A DNA stretch of 64,000 nt from Flavobacteriales bacterium (lineage in GTDB: Bacteria; Bacteroidota; Bacteroidia; Flavobacteriales_F; PHOS-HE28), in contig JAMLHB010000001.1 of assembly GCA_023957375.1 (NCBI GenBank), positions 372,001 to 436,000 on the forward strand, given 5' to 3'. The translations under genes were made by a program, and so were the position numbers. Below, one piece after another: positions 15,508 through 23,748 of the stretch (the first letter of the stretch is position 1; each line of letters starts with the position of its first letter). Under the pieces are notes generated by a model. The model was not told where the DNA came from. It did no database searches and saw only the letters and a program-made list of their open reading frames with translations.

Positions 15508-18500
15508 GGATTTTCCGGATGGAGGTCCGTTTCGGGCTTGGCTTCCACCTTGGAGGCCATGAAGCTGTACAAGGCGGGCACCACGTACAAGGTGAGCACC
15601 AGGGAAAAGAGCAACCCGCCGATCAGGGCCACCCCCATGGGGATGCGGCTCTTGGATGCCGCGCCCAGGCCTAAGGCGATGGGCAGCGCCCCCAGGGCAG
15701 TGGCCAACGTCGTCATCACAATGGGCCGGAAGCGCTGGGCACTGGCTTCGATCACCGCTTGCATTTTGTTCATGCCCGCCTCGCGCTTTTGGTTGGCGAA
15801 CTCCACGATGAGGATGCCGTTCTTGGTGACCAGGCCGATGAGCACGATGATGCCGATCTCGCTGAAGATGTTCAAGGTATGGCCGCCGATCCACAAGGTC
15901 GCCAGGGCACCGGCCAAGGCCAGCGGCACGGCGAACATCATCACCAAGGGGTCGATCCAACTTTCAAATTGGGCCGCCAGGATCAAGTAGATCAACACCA
16001 AGGCCAGCAGCATGGCGAACAGCAGGCTGCTCCCGCTTTCGGCGAATTCCTTGCTCTCGCCGCTGAGGGCGGTGCTGAACGAATCGTTCAAGGTGCTTTT
16101 GGCATGCTGGTTCATGGCCTCGATGCCGTCGCCCAATGTGCGCCCCGGCGCCAGTGAGGCACTTACCGTGGCACTGACGAAGCGGTTGTAACGGTACAAC
16201 TGCGGGGGGGTGCTCTCATACCGCGTGGTCACCAGGTTGGCCAGTTGCACCATCGAGCCCTTGTTGTTGCGCACGTATGCTTTCCCCAGGTCGGCGGGCG
16301 TGTCGCGGTTGTCGCGGGTGGCCTGGCCGATCACTTCATATTGCTTGCCCTTGAAGATGAAATAGCCGTAACGCTGGCTGCCAAAGAGCAGTTGCATGGT
16401 TTCGGCAATGTCGCGCACGTCCACGCCCAAGGTCCGGGCACGGTCCCGGTCGATCTCCACGCGCAGTTCAGGCTTGTTGAACTTCAGGTCCACATCCGCG
16501 ACCTGGAAGGTGGGGTCTTGCCGCGCCGCTTCCAGGAAGCCGGGCAAGCGCTCGCGCAGGCGCTCGAAGTCGGGGGCTTGCAGCACGTATTGCACCGGGA
16601 GGCCGGAGCGGCGCCCACCGCCGATGGTGGGTTCCTGGATCACATAGCTGCGTGCCAGGTTGTATTGCTGGATCAGGCGTCCCACTTCCTCGGCGACCTG
16701 GTCCTGGCTGCGGTGGCGTTCCTCCGGGTCCACCAGGGTGGCACGCACGAAACCGCTGTTCACGGATACGGACGCGCCAAAGCCAGGTGAAGTGACCGAA
16801 AGGATGTTCTCCACTTCGGGAATGGTGTCCACGGTGCGGATGATGTCCGAGATGTAGGCGTTCATCATCTCGAAGCTGGTGCCCTCGGGTGCGGTGCTGG
16901 TGACCATGAAGCGGCTCTTGTCCTCGCGCGGGGCCAGCTCGCTGGGCAGGTTCATGGCGGCCAAGGCGATGAGCACCCCGCTGGCGGCCATGATCAAAAA
17001 GGCGGTCCAGCGGTAGCGCATGAACTGCTCCAACGAACGGTGGTATCCGGCGATCAGGCGTTCCAGCCAGCGCTCGGTAACGGTAAAGAAGCGGCTCTGC
17101 TTCTTTTCATGGCGCAGGAAGTGCGCGCTGAGCATGGGGGTGAGCGTGAGGCTCACCACGGCGCTGATGAAGACGGCCCCGGCCACCACCACGCCGAATT
17201 CGCGGAAGAGCCGGCCGGTAAGGCCGCTGAGGAACACGATGGGCAGGAACACCACCACCAAGGTGAGGCTGGTGCTCACAATGGCCATGGTGATCTCCCG
17301 GCTGCCCACGTGGCCGGCCTCGATGGGGTCCATGCCCTGCTCGATCTTCGCGTAGATGTTCTCCAGCACCACAATGGCGTCGTCCACCACGATGCCGGTG
17401 GCCAGTACGATGGCCAGCAGGGTAAGGATGTTGATGCTAAAGCCCGCCACGTACATGATGAAGAAGGAACCGATCAGCGAGATGGGGATCGCCAGCACCG
17501 GGATCAGGGTGGTGCGCCAGTTGCGCAGGAAGGCGAAGATCACCAGCACCACCAGCAGGAAGGCGATCACGATGGTTTCCTCCACTTCCAAAATGGCCTT
17601 GCGGATGCTGGTGGTGGTGTCCATGGCCATGGAGTAGCGCAGGTCAGCCGGCATTTCCTTCTGGATCTGGGCGGCGCGCTTGTAGAACTCATCGGCGATG
17701 GCCACGTAGTTGCTCCCCGCTTGGGGCGTTACGGCCACCGCCACCATGGGTACGCCGCCGTTGCCGCGCAACAGGGTCCGTTCGTTCTGGGCGGCCAGGC
17801 GCGCGCGGCCCACGTCCTGAAGGCGCACCAAGGTGTGGGCGTCCTCGCGCAGGATCATGTTGTTGAACTCCTCCTCGGTGGTGAGCCGGCCCATGGTGCG
17901 GATGCTCAGCTCGGTGCGGTAGCCTTCGATCAGCCCGCTGGGCAGTTCCACGTTCTCGCGGTCGAGGGCGGCGCGCACGTCCCCCGGGGTAATGCCCAAG
18001 CTGCCCATCTTCACGGGGTCCAGCTCCAGCTTCATGCTGTATTTCTTTTCGCCCCAGATGTTGATCTCGCTCACTCCCGGAATGGTCTGCAGGCGTTCCT
18101 TGAAGATGTTTGTGGCCAGGTCGGTGAGCTCCAGCAGGTCGCGCTGGTCGCTCTGGATGGTCATGGAGATGATCGGGCTGCTGTCCGCATCGCTCTTGGC
18201 CACGATGGGCGGGTCGGCGTCCTTGGGCAGGTTGCGCACGGCGCGGCTTACCCGGTCGCGCACGTCGTTGGCGGCGGCCTCCAGGTCCACGTCCAGTTCG
18301 AATTCCACCGTGATGGTGGAACGTCCGTCGCTGCTTACGCTGGAGAGGGTGCGGATGCCGGCGATGCCGTTGATGCTCTCCTCGAGGATCTCGGTGATCT
18401 GGCTTTCGATGATGTCCGCGTTGGCACCGGTGTAATTGGTGGTAACGGTGATAATGGGCGGGTCCACGCTGGGAAATTCACGCACCCCGAGGTACGTGAA

Positions 18501-18584
18501 GCCGATGGCGCCGAAGAGCAGGATCAGGATGCTGATCACCGTGGCCAGCACGGGCCGGTTGATGCTGATGGAGCTGATGTTCAT
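15504..18584 (-). CDS. RND efflux pump, inner-membrane permease (HAE1/AcrB-MdtB-like)
   Basis: The 1026-residue proton-driven pump has the usual 12 helices and two large periplasmic loops. The proton-relay pair appears in helix 4 as GIVVDDAIVVLEN (near residue 400), and the N-terminus MNISSISINRPVLATV matches the family. It should export hydrophobic compounds with the adaptor and TolC genes in this operon. The ATG at 18584 is 11 bases after the adaptor stop. A GTG at 18599 overlapping that stop is a possible alternative adding five residues. Confidence 0.95.
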   Translation of the reverse strand: MNISSISINRPVLATVISILILLFGAIGFTYLGVREFPSVDPPIITVTTNYTGANADIIESQITEILEESINGIAGIRTLSSVSSDGRSTITVEFELDVDLEAAANDVRDRVSRAVRNLPKDADPPIVAKSDADSSPIISMTIQSDQRDLLELTDLATNIFKERLQTIPGVSEINIWGEKKYSMKLELDPVKMGSLGITPGDVRAALDRENVELPSGLIEGYRTELSIRTMGRLTTEEEFNNMILREDAHTLVRLQDVGRARLAAQNERTLLRGNGGVPMVAVAVTPQAGSNYVAIADEFYKRAAQIQKEMPADLRYSMAMDTTTSIRKAILEVEETIVIAFLLVVLVIFAFLRNWRTTLIPVLAIPISLIGSFFIMYVAGFSINILTLLAIVLATGIVVDDAIVVLENIYAKIEQGMDPIEAGHVGSREITMAIVSTSLTLVVVFLPIVFLSGLTGRLFREFGVVVAGAVFISAVVSLTLTPMLSAHFLRHEKKQSRFFTVTERWLERLIAGYHRSLEQFMRYRWTAFLIMAASGVLIALAAMNLPSELAPREDKSRFMVTSTAPEGTSFEMMNAYISDIIRTVDTIPEVENILSVTSPGFGASVSVNSGFVRATLVDPEERHRSQDQVAEEVGRLIQQYNLARSYVIQEPTIGGGRRSGLPVQYVLQAPDFERLRERLPGFLEAARQDPTFQVADVDLKFNKPELRVEIDRDRARTLGVDVRDIAETMQLLFGSQRYGYFIFKGKQYEVIGQATRDNRDTPADLGKAYVRNNKGSMVQLANLVTTRYESTPPQLYRYNRFVSATVSASLAPGRTLGDGIEAMNQHAKSTLNDSFSTALSGESKEFAESGSSLLFAMLLALVLIYLILAAQFESWIDPLVMMFAVPLALAGALATLWIGGHTLNIFSEIGIIVLIGLVTKNGILIVEFANQKREAGMNKMQAVIEASAQRFRPIVMTTLATALGALPIALGLGAASKSRIPMGVALIGGLLFSLVLTLYVVPALYSFMASKVEAKPETDLHPENP

Positions 18585-18595
18585 CGCCGCTGCGG

Positions 18596-19735
18596 TCACT
18601 TGGCGGTAGTGGCCGCCTCCGGGGTGGATCCGTTGCCTGCTTCGGCCTTGGGCTCGGCTGCGCGAACGGGCATGCCTTCACGCACGGCCAGCAGGCCGCT
18701 GGTGATCACGGTGTCACCGGCCTGCACGCCGCTGATCAATTGCACTTCTTTTTCCGTGCGCAGGCCCAGCTCCACACGCATGGCCTTGGCCTTTCCGCCG
18801 CGGATCACCATCACCACTTGCCCTTGAACGTCGGGGATCACACCTTCGGCAGGCACCGTCAATGCGCCTGGAATGGTGCCCAGGTCCAGCACGATGCGTG
18901 CGAACGCTCCCGGTGCCAGGCGGCCATCGTGGTTGGTGGTGCGCGCACGTGCACGCACCGTGCGGGTGCCCGGGTTCACCTCGGGGTCCACGGCGTAAAT
19001 GGTGGCCGTGTACGGCAGCGTATCACCCACCAAGGTGAACCGCACCTCGCCACCAACTTTCAATTGCCGCCCGTACTGCTCAGGCACATCAAAGTCAAGC
19101 TTCATGGGGTCCACCTGGTTCAGTGTGGCGATTGGCGTATTGGGGGCCACGTAGCTCCCTTGGCTGATGCTCCGCAGGCCGAGCACACCACTGAAGGGCG
19201 CACGGATGGTGGTTTTGGCGATCAGCGCCAGCAGGTTGTCCACTTCGGCCTGCTTGCCGCTGAGCTGCGCCTGCGTGGCATCGTACGTTTCCTGGCTGAT
19301 TCCCTTGGCGGCCAATAGTTGGGCCTGGCGCCCCTCGGTGAGCTCCACCAACCGCAGTTCGGACCGCGCTTTGCGCAGGTTGGCCTGCAGGTCGTCGCTG
19401 TTGATCTTCACCAGCAACTGGCCAGCGGTTGCCGGGCCGCCCTCCTGAAAGTCGATGGTCTCCACGCGGCCGCCCACCTCGCTGCGGATCTCCACGGATT
19501 CATTCGCCAACAGGGTGCCTGTCCCCGTGATCACATTTTCCAAGGGCGCCGGTTGCAGCACGTGCACTTGCACGGCCATCGCGCCGCCACTTTGGCGGGC
19601 TGCACCGGGGTTGGCCTTGCCGCCCCCGCCGCAACCCGTGATCAGCAGGGCGGTTGCCGGCAACACCGCCCATGGCCAGGTGCATCTGCGCATTCCGCGG
19701 CCGCCCGGGCGCACTCTTCCTCCTGTTCCCTTCAT
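18596..19735 (-). CDS. RND efflux periplasmic adaptor (membrane fusion protein)
   Basis: This roughly 379-residue lipoprotein has lipobox LLITGC. It shows the lipoyl-like half motif GRVETIDFQEGGPATAGQLL, an alpha-hairpin (about 100-160) and the beta-barrel segment APFSGVLGLRSISQGSYV. It bridges the pump and TolC across the periplasm. The ATG at 19735 is two bases after the marR stop; an in-frame ATG at 19693 would give a more conventional signal peptide. The final part is Ala/Glu/Thr-rich. Confidence 0.92.
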   Translation of the reverse strand: MKGTGGRVRPGGRGMRRCTWPWAVLPATALLITGCGGGGKANPGAARQSGGAMAVQVHVLQPAPLENVITGTGTLLANESVEIRSEVGGRVETIDFQEGGPATAGQLLVKINSDDLQANLRKARSELRLVELTEGRQAQLLAAKGISQETYDATQAQLSGKQAEVDNLLALIAKTTIRAPFSGVLGLRSISQGSYVAPNTPIATLNQVDPMKLDFDVPEQYGRQLKVGGEVRFTLVGDTLPYTATIYAVDPEVNPGTRTVRARARTTNHDGRLAPGAFARIVLDLGTIPGALTVPAEGVIPDVQGQVVMVIRGGKAKAMRVELGLRTEKEVQLISGVQAGDTVITSGLLAVREGMPVRAAEPKAEAGNGSTPEAATTAK

Positions 19736-19737
19736 CG

Positions 19738-20214
19738 TCAATTCGGTTTTCTCCCCGGCTTGTGCGGGATATCTTCTTGTTCATCCGCCCGGTGCAGGCG
19801 ATCGCCCATCTTCTCCAGTAGCATAAAGAGCTTTTGCCGCTCGGTGGCCTTCAAGGAGCCCAAGGCCAATTCATTTAGGGCGGCGCAGGCTTGCTGCACG
19901 TCCTTCACCGCCGGCTTCGCCTTGGGTTGCAGCTCCAAATGGTGCTTGCGGCGGTCGGCTTGGCAAACCTTGCGTTTCACGTAACCGTGCGATTGCAAAT
20001 GGTCGATGGCGCGCATCATGGCCACCTTGTCCAGGCGCAGCTCATCAGCGAGCTGCTGTTGGGTGATCGGCCCCTCCACCTCGGCCATGCGCGCAAGCAC
20101 GAAGAACCAGCGGTCGATGCCCAAATGGCCCAACCGCCTCCGCATCGCCCCGAGGTATTCGTGGCCGATCAGGGCGCACCAATATCCAAGCGGGTCTTCC
20201 TGTTCTGTCGGCAT
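19738..20214 (-). CDS. MarR-family transcriptional regulator
   Basis: The 158-residue winged-helix protein shows the MarR recognition region ITQQQLADELRLDKVAMMRA, then IDHLQSHGYVKRKVCQADRR, the wing. It heads the efflux operon and most likely represses it, responding to a small-molecule ligand. An inverted repeat overlapping its own promoter (20237-20255) is a candidate operator. Confidence 0.9.
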   Translation of the reverse strand: MPTEQEDPLGYWCALIGHEYLGAMRRRLGHLGIDRWFFVLARMAEVEGPITQQQLADELRLDKVAMMRAIDHLQSHGYVKRKVCQADRRKHHLELQPKAKPAVKDVQQACAALNELALGSLKATERQKLFMLLEKMGDRLHRADEQEDIPHKPGRKPN

Positions 20215-20231
20215 GGCTTTTTTGCGGGGCG

Positions 20232-20263
20232 CGAAGGTAACGACCTGATAGTTACAGATGCAA
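20232..20263 (-). promoter_or_regulatory. Promoter and candidate MarR operator of the first efflux operon
   Basis: On the minus strand a TTG (20263-20261) and TACCTTCG (20239-20232) are 21 bases apart, fitting the Bacteroidota -33/-7 layout. Between and overlapping them lies an inverted repeat GTAAC-N9-GTTAC (20237-20255). Its position would let a bound MarR dimer block RNA polymerase. Confidence 0.55.
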
Positions 20264-20359
20264 CTTATTTGGCACCGCAGTTAAGGATCGTTGGCAGCGC
20301 CGGGCAGCAGGCTGAAGATTACTTTGCGCCCCGCAAAAACGTTGATACCGGATCACTTC

Positions 20360-21556
20360 ATGGCACCCCGTTCCCTGTTTTCCAAATCGTTGGCGGTGTT
20401 GGCCGCCTGTTCCATTGGCTTTTCGCTCCACGCCCAGGACGACCTGGTGCGTAAAACCAGCCAAACAGCCACCGACAGCACCGGCTACCGCTTCACCGTG
20501 GTGGTGAGCGCCGAGGCCACGCCGGTGGAGAACCAGGCCTCCAGCGGCACCTGCTGGAGCTATGCGGCCAACAGCTTCCTGGAGTCGGAGATGATCAAGA
20601 ACGGCGGGCCCGCCATACACCTGTCGAAGATCTATACCGCCCGTAAGTCGTACGAGGATAAGGCCGACAGCTATGTGCGCATGCACGGCAGCCTCAACTA
20701 CGGCGATGGCGGTGAGCCGCACGACGTGATCAACATGTACGCCAAGTACGGTACCCTGCCCGAGGAGAATTACCTCGGCCTGAATTACGGCACCGACAAG
20801 AACCAGTTTGCCGAGATGCAGGCCATCCTCAAGGGCATGCTGGAAGCGGTGGTGAAGGCGCCCAACCGCGGCAAGCTCACCCCGGTGTGGAAGAAGGCCT
20901 TCAGCAATGTGCTGGACGCCTACCTCGGGCCCGTGCCCGAGACCTTCACGTACCAGGGCAAGAGCTACACGCCACAGAGCTTCGCGAAGGAGGTGGTGAA
21001 GCTGGACCCCAAGGACTACCTGGAGTTCGTATCCGTGACCACCGCACCGTACTGGACCAAGACCATGATGATGGTGCCGGACAACTGGGCGTTCGAGTAT
21101 TGCTGGAACATTCCCATGGAAGACATGGTCACCGCCATCGATCATGCCTTGAAGAACGGCTATACCGTGGCCTGGGGCGGGGATGTAAGCGAACCCTCCT
21201 TCAGTTGGAAGAACGGCATCGCCTGGATCCCCGAAACACCGGCCGATGAGCTCACCAAAGAACAAAAGGCCGAGCTGTTCAACGGGCCGAAGCCGGAGAT
21301 GAAGATCACTCCCGAACTGCGCCAGGAAGCCTTTGACAACTACACCACGCAGGACGACCACGGCATGCAAATCACCGGCATTGCCAAGGACCAGGCCGGC
21401 AACGAATGGTACGTGGTGAAGAACTCTTGGGGCGTGAAGAACGACCACGAAGGCTACTTGTACATGAGCAAGAACTTTGTGCGCTACAAGACCACCTCCT
21501 TCATGGTGAACCGCAAGGGCATGCCCTCCGATATGCTGAAGAAGCTGAAGGGCTGA
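20360..21556 (+). CDS. Secreted C1-family aminopeptidase (bleomycin hydrolase/PepC-like)
   Basis: The 398-residue papain-like peptidase has a signal peptide (1-25, ending LHAQ), which is absent from cytosolic PepC. The active site is visible: Gln59 in PVENQASSG, Cys65 in SGTCWSYAAN, the histidine in QDDHGMQITG and the asparagine in VKNSWG. It should act in the periplasm or envelope on peptides. The start at MAPRSLFSKS precedes the signal directly. It lies between the divergent efflux operons but has no evident link to them. Confidence 0.9.
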   Translation: MAPRSLFSKSLAVLAACSIGFSLHAQDDLVRKTSQTATDSTGYRFTVVVSAEATPVENQASSGTCWSYAANSFLESEMIKNGGPAIHLSKIYTARKSYEDKADSYVRMHGSLNYGDGGEPHDVINMYAKYGTLPEENYLGLNYGTDKNQFAEMQAILKGMLEAVVKAPNRGKLTPVWKKAFSNVLDAYLGPVPETFTYQGKSYTPQSFAKEVVKLDPKDYLEFVSVTTAPYWTKTMMMVPDNWAFEYCWNIPMEDMVTAIDHALKNGYTVAWGGDVSEPSFSWKNGIAWIPETPADELTKEQKAELFNGPKPEMKITPELRQEAFDNYTTQDDHGMQITGIAKDQAGNEWYVVKNSWGVKNDHEGYLYMSKNFVRYKTTSFMVNRKGMPSDMLKKLKG

Positions 21557-22047
21557 CGGGTTGTTGGTTCGTGTAAATGCGCACGAACACGGATGCCCGC
21601 AGAGGGAGCATGGTGGTTTAAGTTGCGGTAGGCCGGGCAGGCGGGCAATCCGCTCATTGGACGGTCGCCAGCTCATCGTTGTGCCGATCGTTCCCGCTAC
21701 GGGCTGTGGCTGTCCTTGTGCCCCAACTACTGGAGCGTGCGTCCACACCCGTGCCTTGTTCACCATCTTGTTCCGTACACACCGGACATGCACGCTTCCG
21801 GGGCTACGGTTCGGAAGGCTCCTTCCCGTCCAGCTACTGGCGATCGTGGCTTTTTCATACGTAGGAACACTTGGCGCGGAACGGGTGAAGACCAGGCCTT
21901 GGCGGTGTGTCCCGAGGGATCGTAATACCCTTTCATCATACCTATCCGCCTGATCCGTTCTTGGTTGCCGCTGGGTCGCTTGCGGAAGGCCGCTGCGGAA
22001 GTTTGGGTGGTTGTAAATGGCGAAAGGGTATAAGTTCTTCGATCAAC
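21557..22047. other. Intergenic region without a recognised gene
   Basis: About 490 bases separate the peptidase gene from the promoter of the second efflux operon. A small inverted repeat (GTTCGTG with CACGAAC, about 21568-21589) follows the peptidase stop. The rest has short open frames in all frames but none that resemble a protein family or carry a signal peptide. I see no RNA gene. Confidence 0.5.
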
Positions 22048-22082
22048 TTGGTTCGGCTACTACCGAACTACCCGTACCTTTG
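22048..22082 (+). promoter_or_regulatory. Promoter and candidate operator of the second efflux operon
   Basis: A TTGG at 22048 and an exact -7 element TACCTTTG (22075-22082) are separated by about 23 bases. Between them lies a perfect inverted repeat GTTCGG-N6-CCGAAC (22051-22068), 18 bases overall. This is the size and position expected for an operator bound by the MarR-type regulator encoded next. Confidence 0.6.
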
Positions 22083-22117
22083 CCCCGCACAGGGAAGGAG
22101 GAATACCGACAGCTGGA

Positions 22118-22612
22118 TTGGCGGAGCGAAAGTGCAAGTTGGTGGAGCGCCTTGGGCTGCACTTGGAGCAGGACAAGCAGATCCCGCCCTTGTCGGCGCG
22201 CATTTTGGCCTTGTTGATCCTGCACGGTATGCAGGGCACCACCTTTGAAACGCTGGTAAAGGAGCTGGCGGCCAGCAAGAGCAGCATTTCCACCAACCTC
22301 AACCGGATGGTGGTGCAGGGGCACATCCTGTACTTTACCAAACCGGGTGACCGGAAACGCTACTATTTCAGTGCCCCGGGATATGTATCGCGCATGATCG
22401 TCTCGCTGCTTGACCGGTGGCGCGGGGAATCGGAACTGCTGGCCCGGGTGCTGGCCTACAAGGATGCGGTGAATGCCGCCGGCATCGAAGGACCCATAAC
22501 CACCCACGTGGAACGCGATGCGTTGGAGTTCTTCTCGGAGTGCATCACCTTCTTCACGGCGCTCGCAGCCCGTTATGGCGAGCGCGAAAAGCAATACAAT
22601 CCCCACGCATGA
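22118..22612 (+). CDS. GbsR/MarR-type transcriptional regulator
   Basis: The 164-residue protein has the winged-helix segment TTFETLVKELAASKSSIST, then NLNRMVVQGHI and KPGDRKRYYF. This is typical of GbsR-like MarR proteins, with a helical C-terminal dimerisation part. It starts at a TTG (22118); no in-frame ATG lies nearby and ERLGLHLEQD already belongs to the family N-terminus. The gene overlaps the adaptor gene (ATGA) and probably regulates this operon. Confidence 0.85.
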   Translation: MAERKCKLVERLGLHLEQDKQIPPLSARILALLILHGMQGTTFETLVKELAASKSSISTNLNRMVVQGHILYFTKPGDRKRYYFSAPGYVSRMIVSLLDRWRGESELLARVLAYKDAVNAAGIEGPITTHVERDALEFFSECITFFTALAARYGEREKQYNPHA

Positions 22613-23727
22613 TCAGAAATGGCCATCTTCTTATGGCGGCTGCGGCGGCCGTGTTCGCCGCTTGCGGCCGCTCCGGCACGGATGGGCAACAAGGCCCGCG
22701 CAAACTCCCGTTGCCGGTGGTGGAGCTACCGGCGCGCAATGCCACCGGGCAGCAGGCTTGGCCCGTCAGCCTACAGGGCATGGTGAACGCCGATGTGCGG
22801 GCCAAGATCGCCGGCTATGTTACGGAAGTACTGGTGGATGAGGGCGACCGCGTCCGCCAGGGGCAATCCCTGTTCCGCCTGGAGACCGAATCATTGTCCG
22901 AGGATGCACTGGCCGCCAAGGCCAACGTGGATGCGGCCCAGGTGGCCGTGGACCAGCTACTCCCGCTGGTGGAACAGCACATCGTGAGCCCGGTGCAAAT
23001 GCAAACCGCACAAGCCCGGCTGGCCCAGGCCAAAGCGGCCTTCCAAAGCATCAAGGCCAGCATCGGCTACGCCAACATCAACAGTCCCATTGATGGGGTG
23101 GTGGGCGCCATCGCCTACCGCCAGGGCTCGTTGGTAAACCCCAGCAGCCCGTTGCCACTGACCACCGTGTCCAATACGAACGAGGTGTACGGCTACTTTT
23201 CCATGAACGAAGCCGCCTACATGGACTTCCTGGAAAAAACGCCGGGCGCCACCCTGAAGGAGAAGATGGAGCACTTCCCACCGGTGGAGCTGCAACTAGC
23301 CAATGGCGGCACCTACCCGCACCCGGGCCACATAACGGCAGTGACCGCGCAGGTGAACCCCGCGACAGGTTCAGTCAGTTTCAGGGCCACGTTCCCCAAC
23401 CCGGAACATCTGATACCCAACGGTTCCAGCGGCACCGTTGTGCTACCGGTGAACTACCCCGATGCCGTGCTGGTGCCGCAGGAATCCACCTTCGAGCAGC
23501 AAGGCTTGATCTATGTTTTCCAAGTACTGAAGGACAGTACGGTAACTCCGCAGGTGATCGACGTGCAGGACCGCATCGGCAACTTGTACGTGGTGCGGAA
23601 AGGAGTGCAGGCCGGTGAGCGTATTGTGGCCAAAGGCGCGTTGCAACTGCACGACAAGGACAGGATCGTGCCGATGCCCATGCCCTTTGACAGCCTCGCC
23701 ACCAGCATCCAACCGGTCTTCCAATAA
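22609..23727 (+). CDS. RND efflux periplasmic adaptor (AcrA-like)
   Basis: The 372-residue lipoprotein has lipobox FAAC near residue 17. The lipoyl motif is AKIAGYVTEVLVDEGDRVRQ, followed by an alpha-hairpin (about 95-145), the barrel motif NSPIDGVVGAIAYRQGSLV and a C-terminal membrane-proximal domain. It links the pump and the outer-membrane channel encoded downstream. It starts within the stop of the regulator gene. Confidence 0.93.
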   Translation: MIRNGHLLMAAAAAVFAACGRSGTDGQQGPRKLPLPVVELPARNATGQQAWPVSLQGMVNADVRAKIAGYVTEVLVDEGDRVRQGQSLFRLETESLSEDALAAKANVDAAQVAVDQLLPLVEQHIVSPVQMQTAQARLAQAKAAFQSIKASIGYANINSPIDGVVGAIAYRQGSLVNPSSPLPLTTVSNTNEVYGYFSMNEAAYMDFLEKTPGATLKEKMEHFPPVELQLANGGTYPHPGHITAVTAQVNPATGSVSFRATFPNPEHLIPNGSSGTVVLPVNYPDAVLVPQESTFEQQGLIYVFQVLKDSTVTPQVIDVQDRIGNLYVVRKGVQAGERIVAKGALQLHDKDRIVPMPMPFDSLATSIQPVFQ

Positions 23728-23748
23728 GCAGCGGCAGCAGGCACAACC

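Noticed and set aside
17040..18827. 595-codon plus-strand frame
   Set aside because: It is antisense to the RND pump gene, extremely His/Gln/Asp-rich, with no domain.
20252..21793. 513-codon minus-strand frame
   Set aside because: It is antisense to the C1 peptidase, whose active-site motifs on the plus strand are clear.
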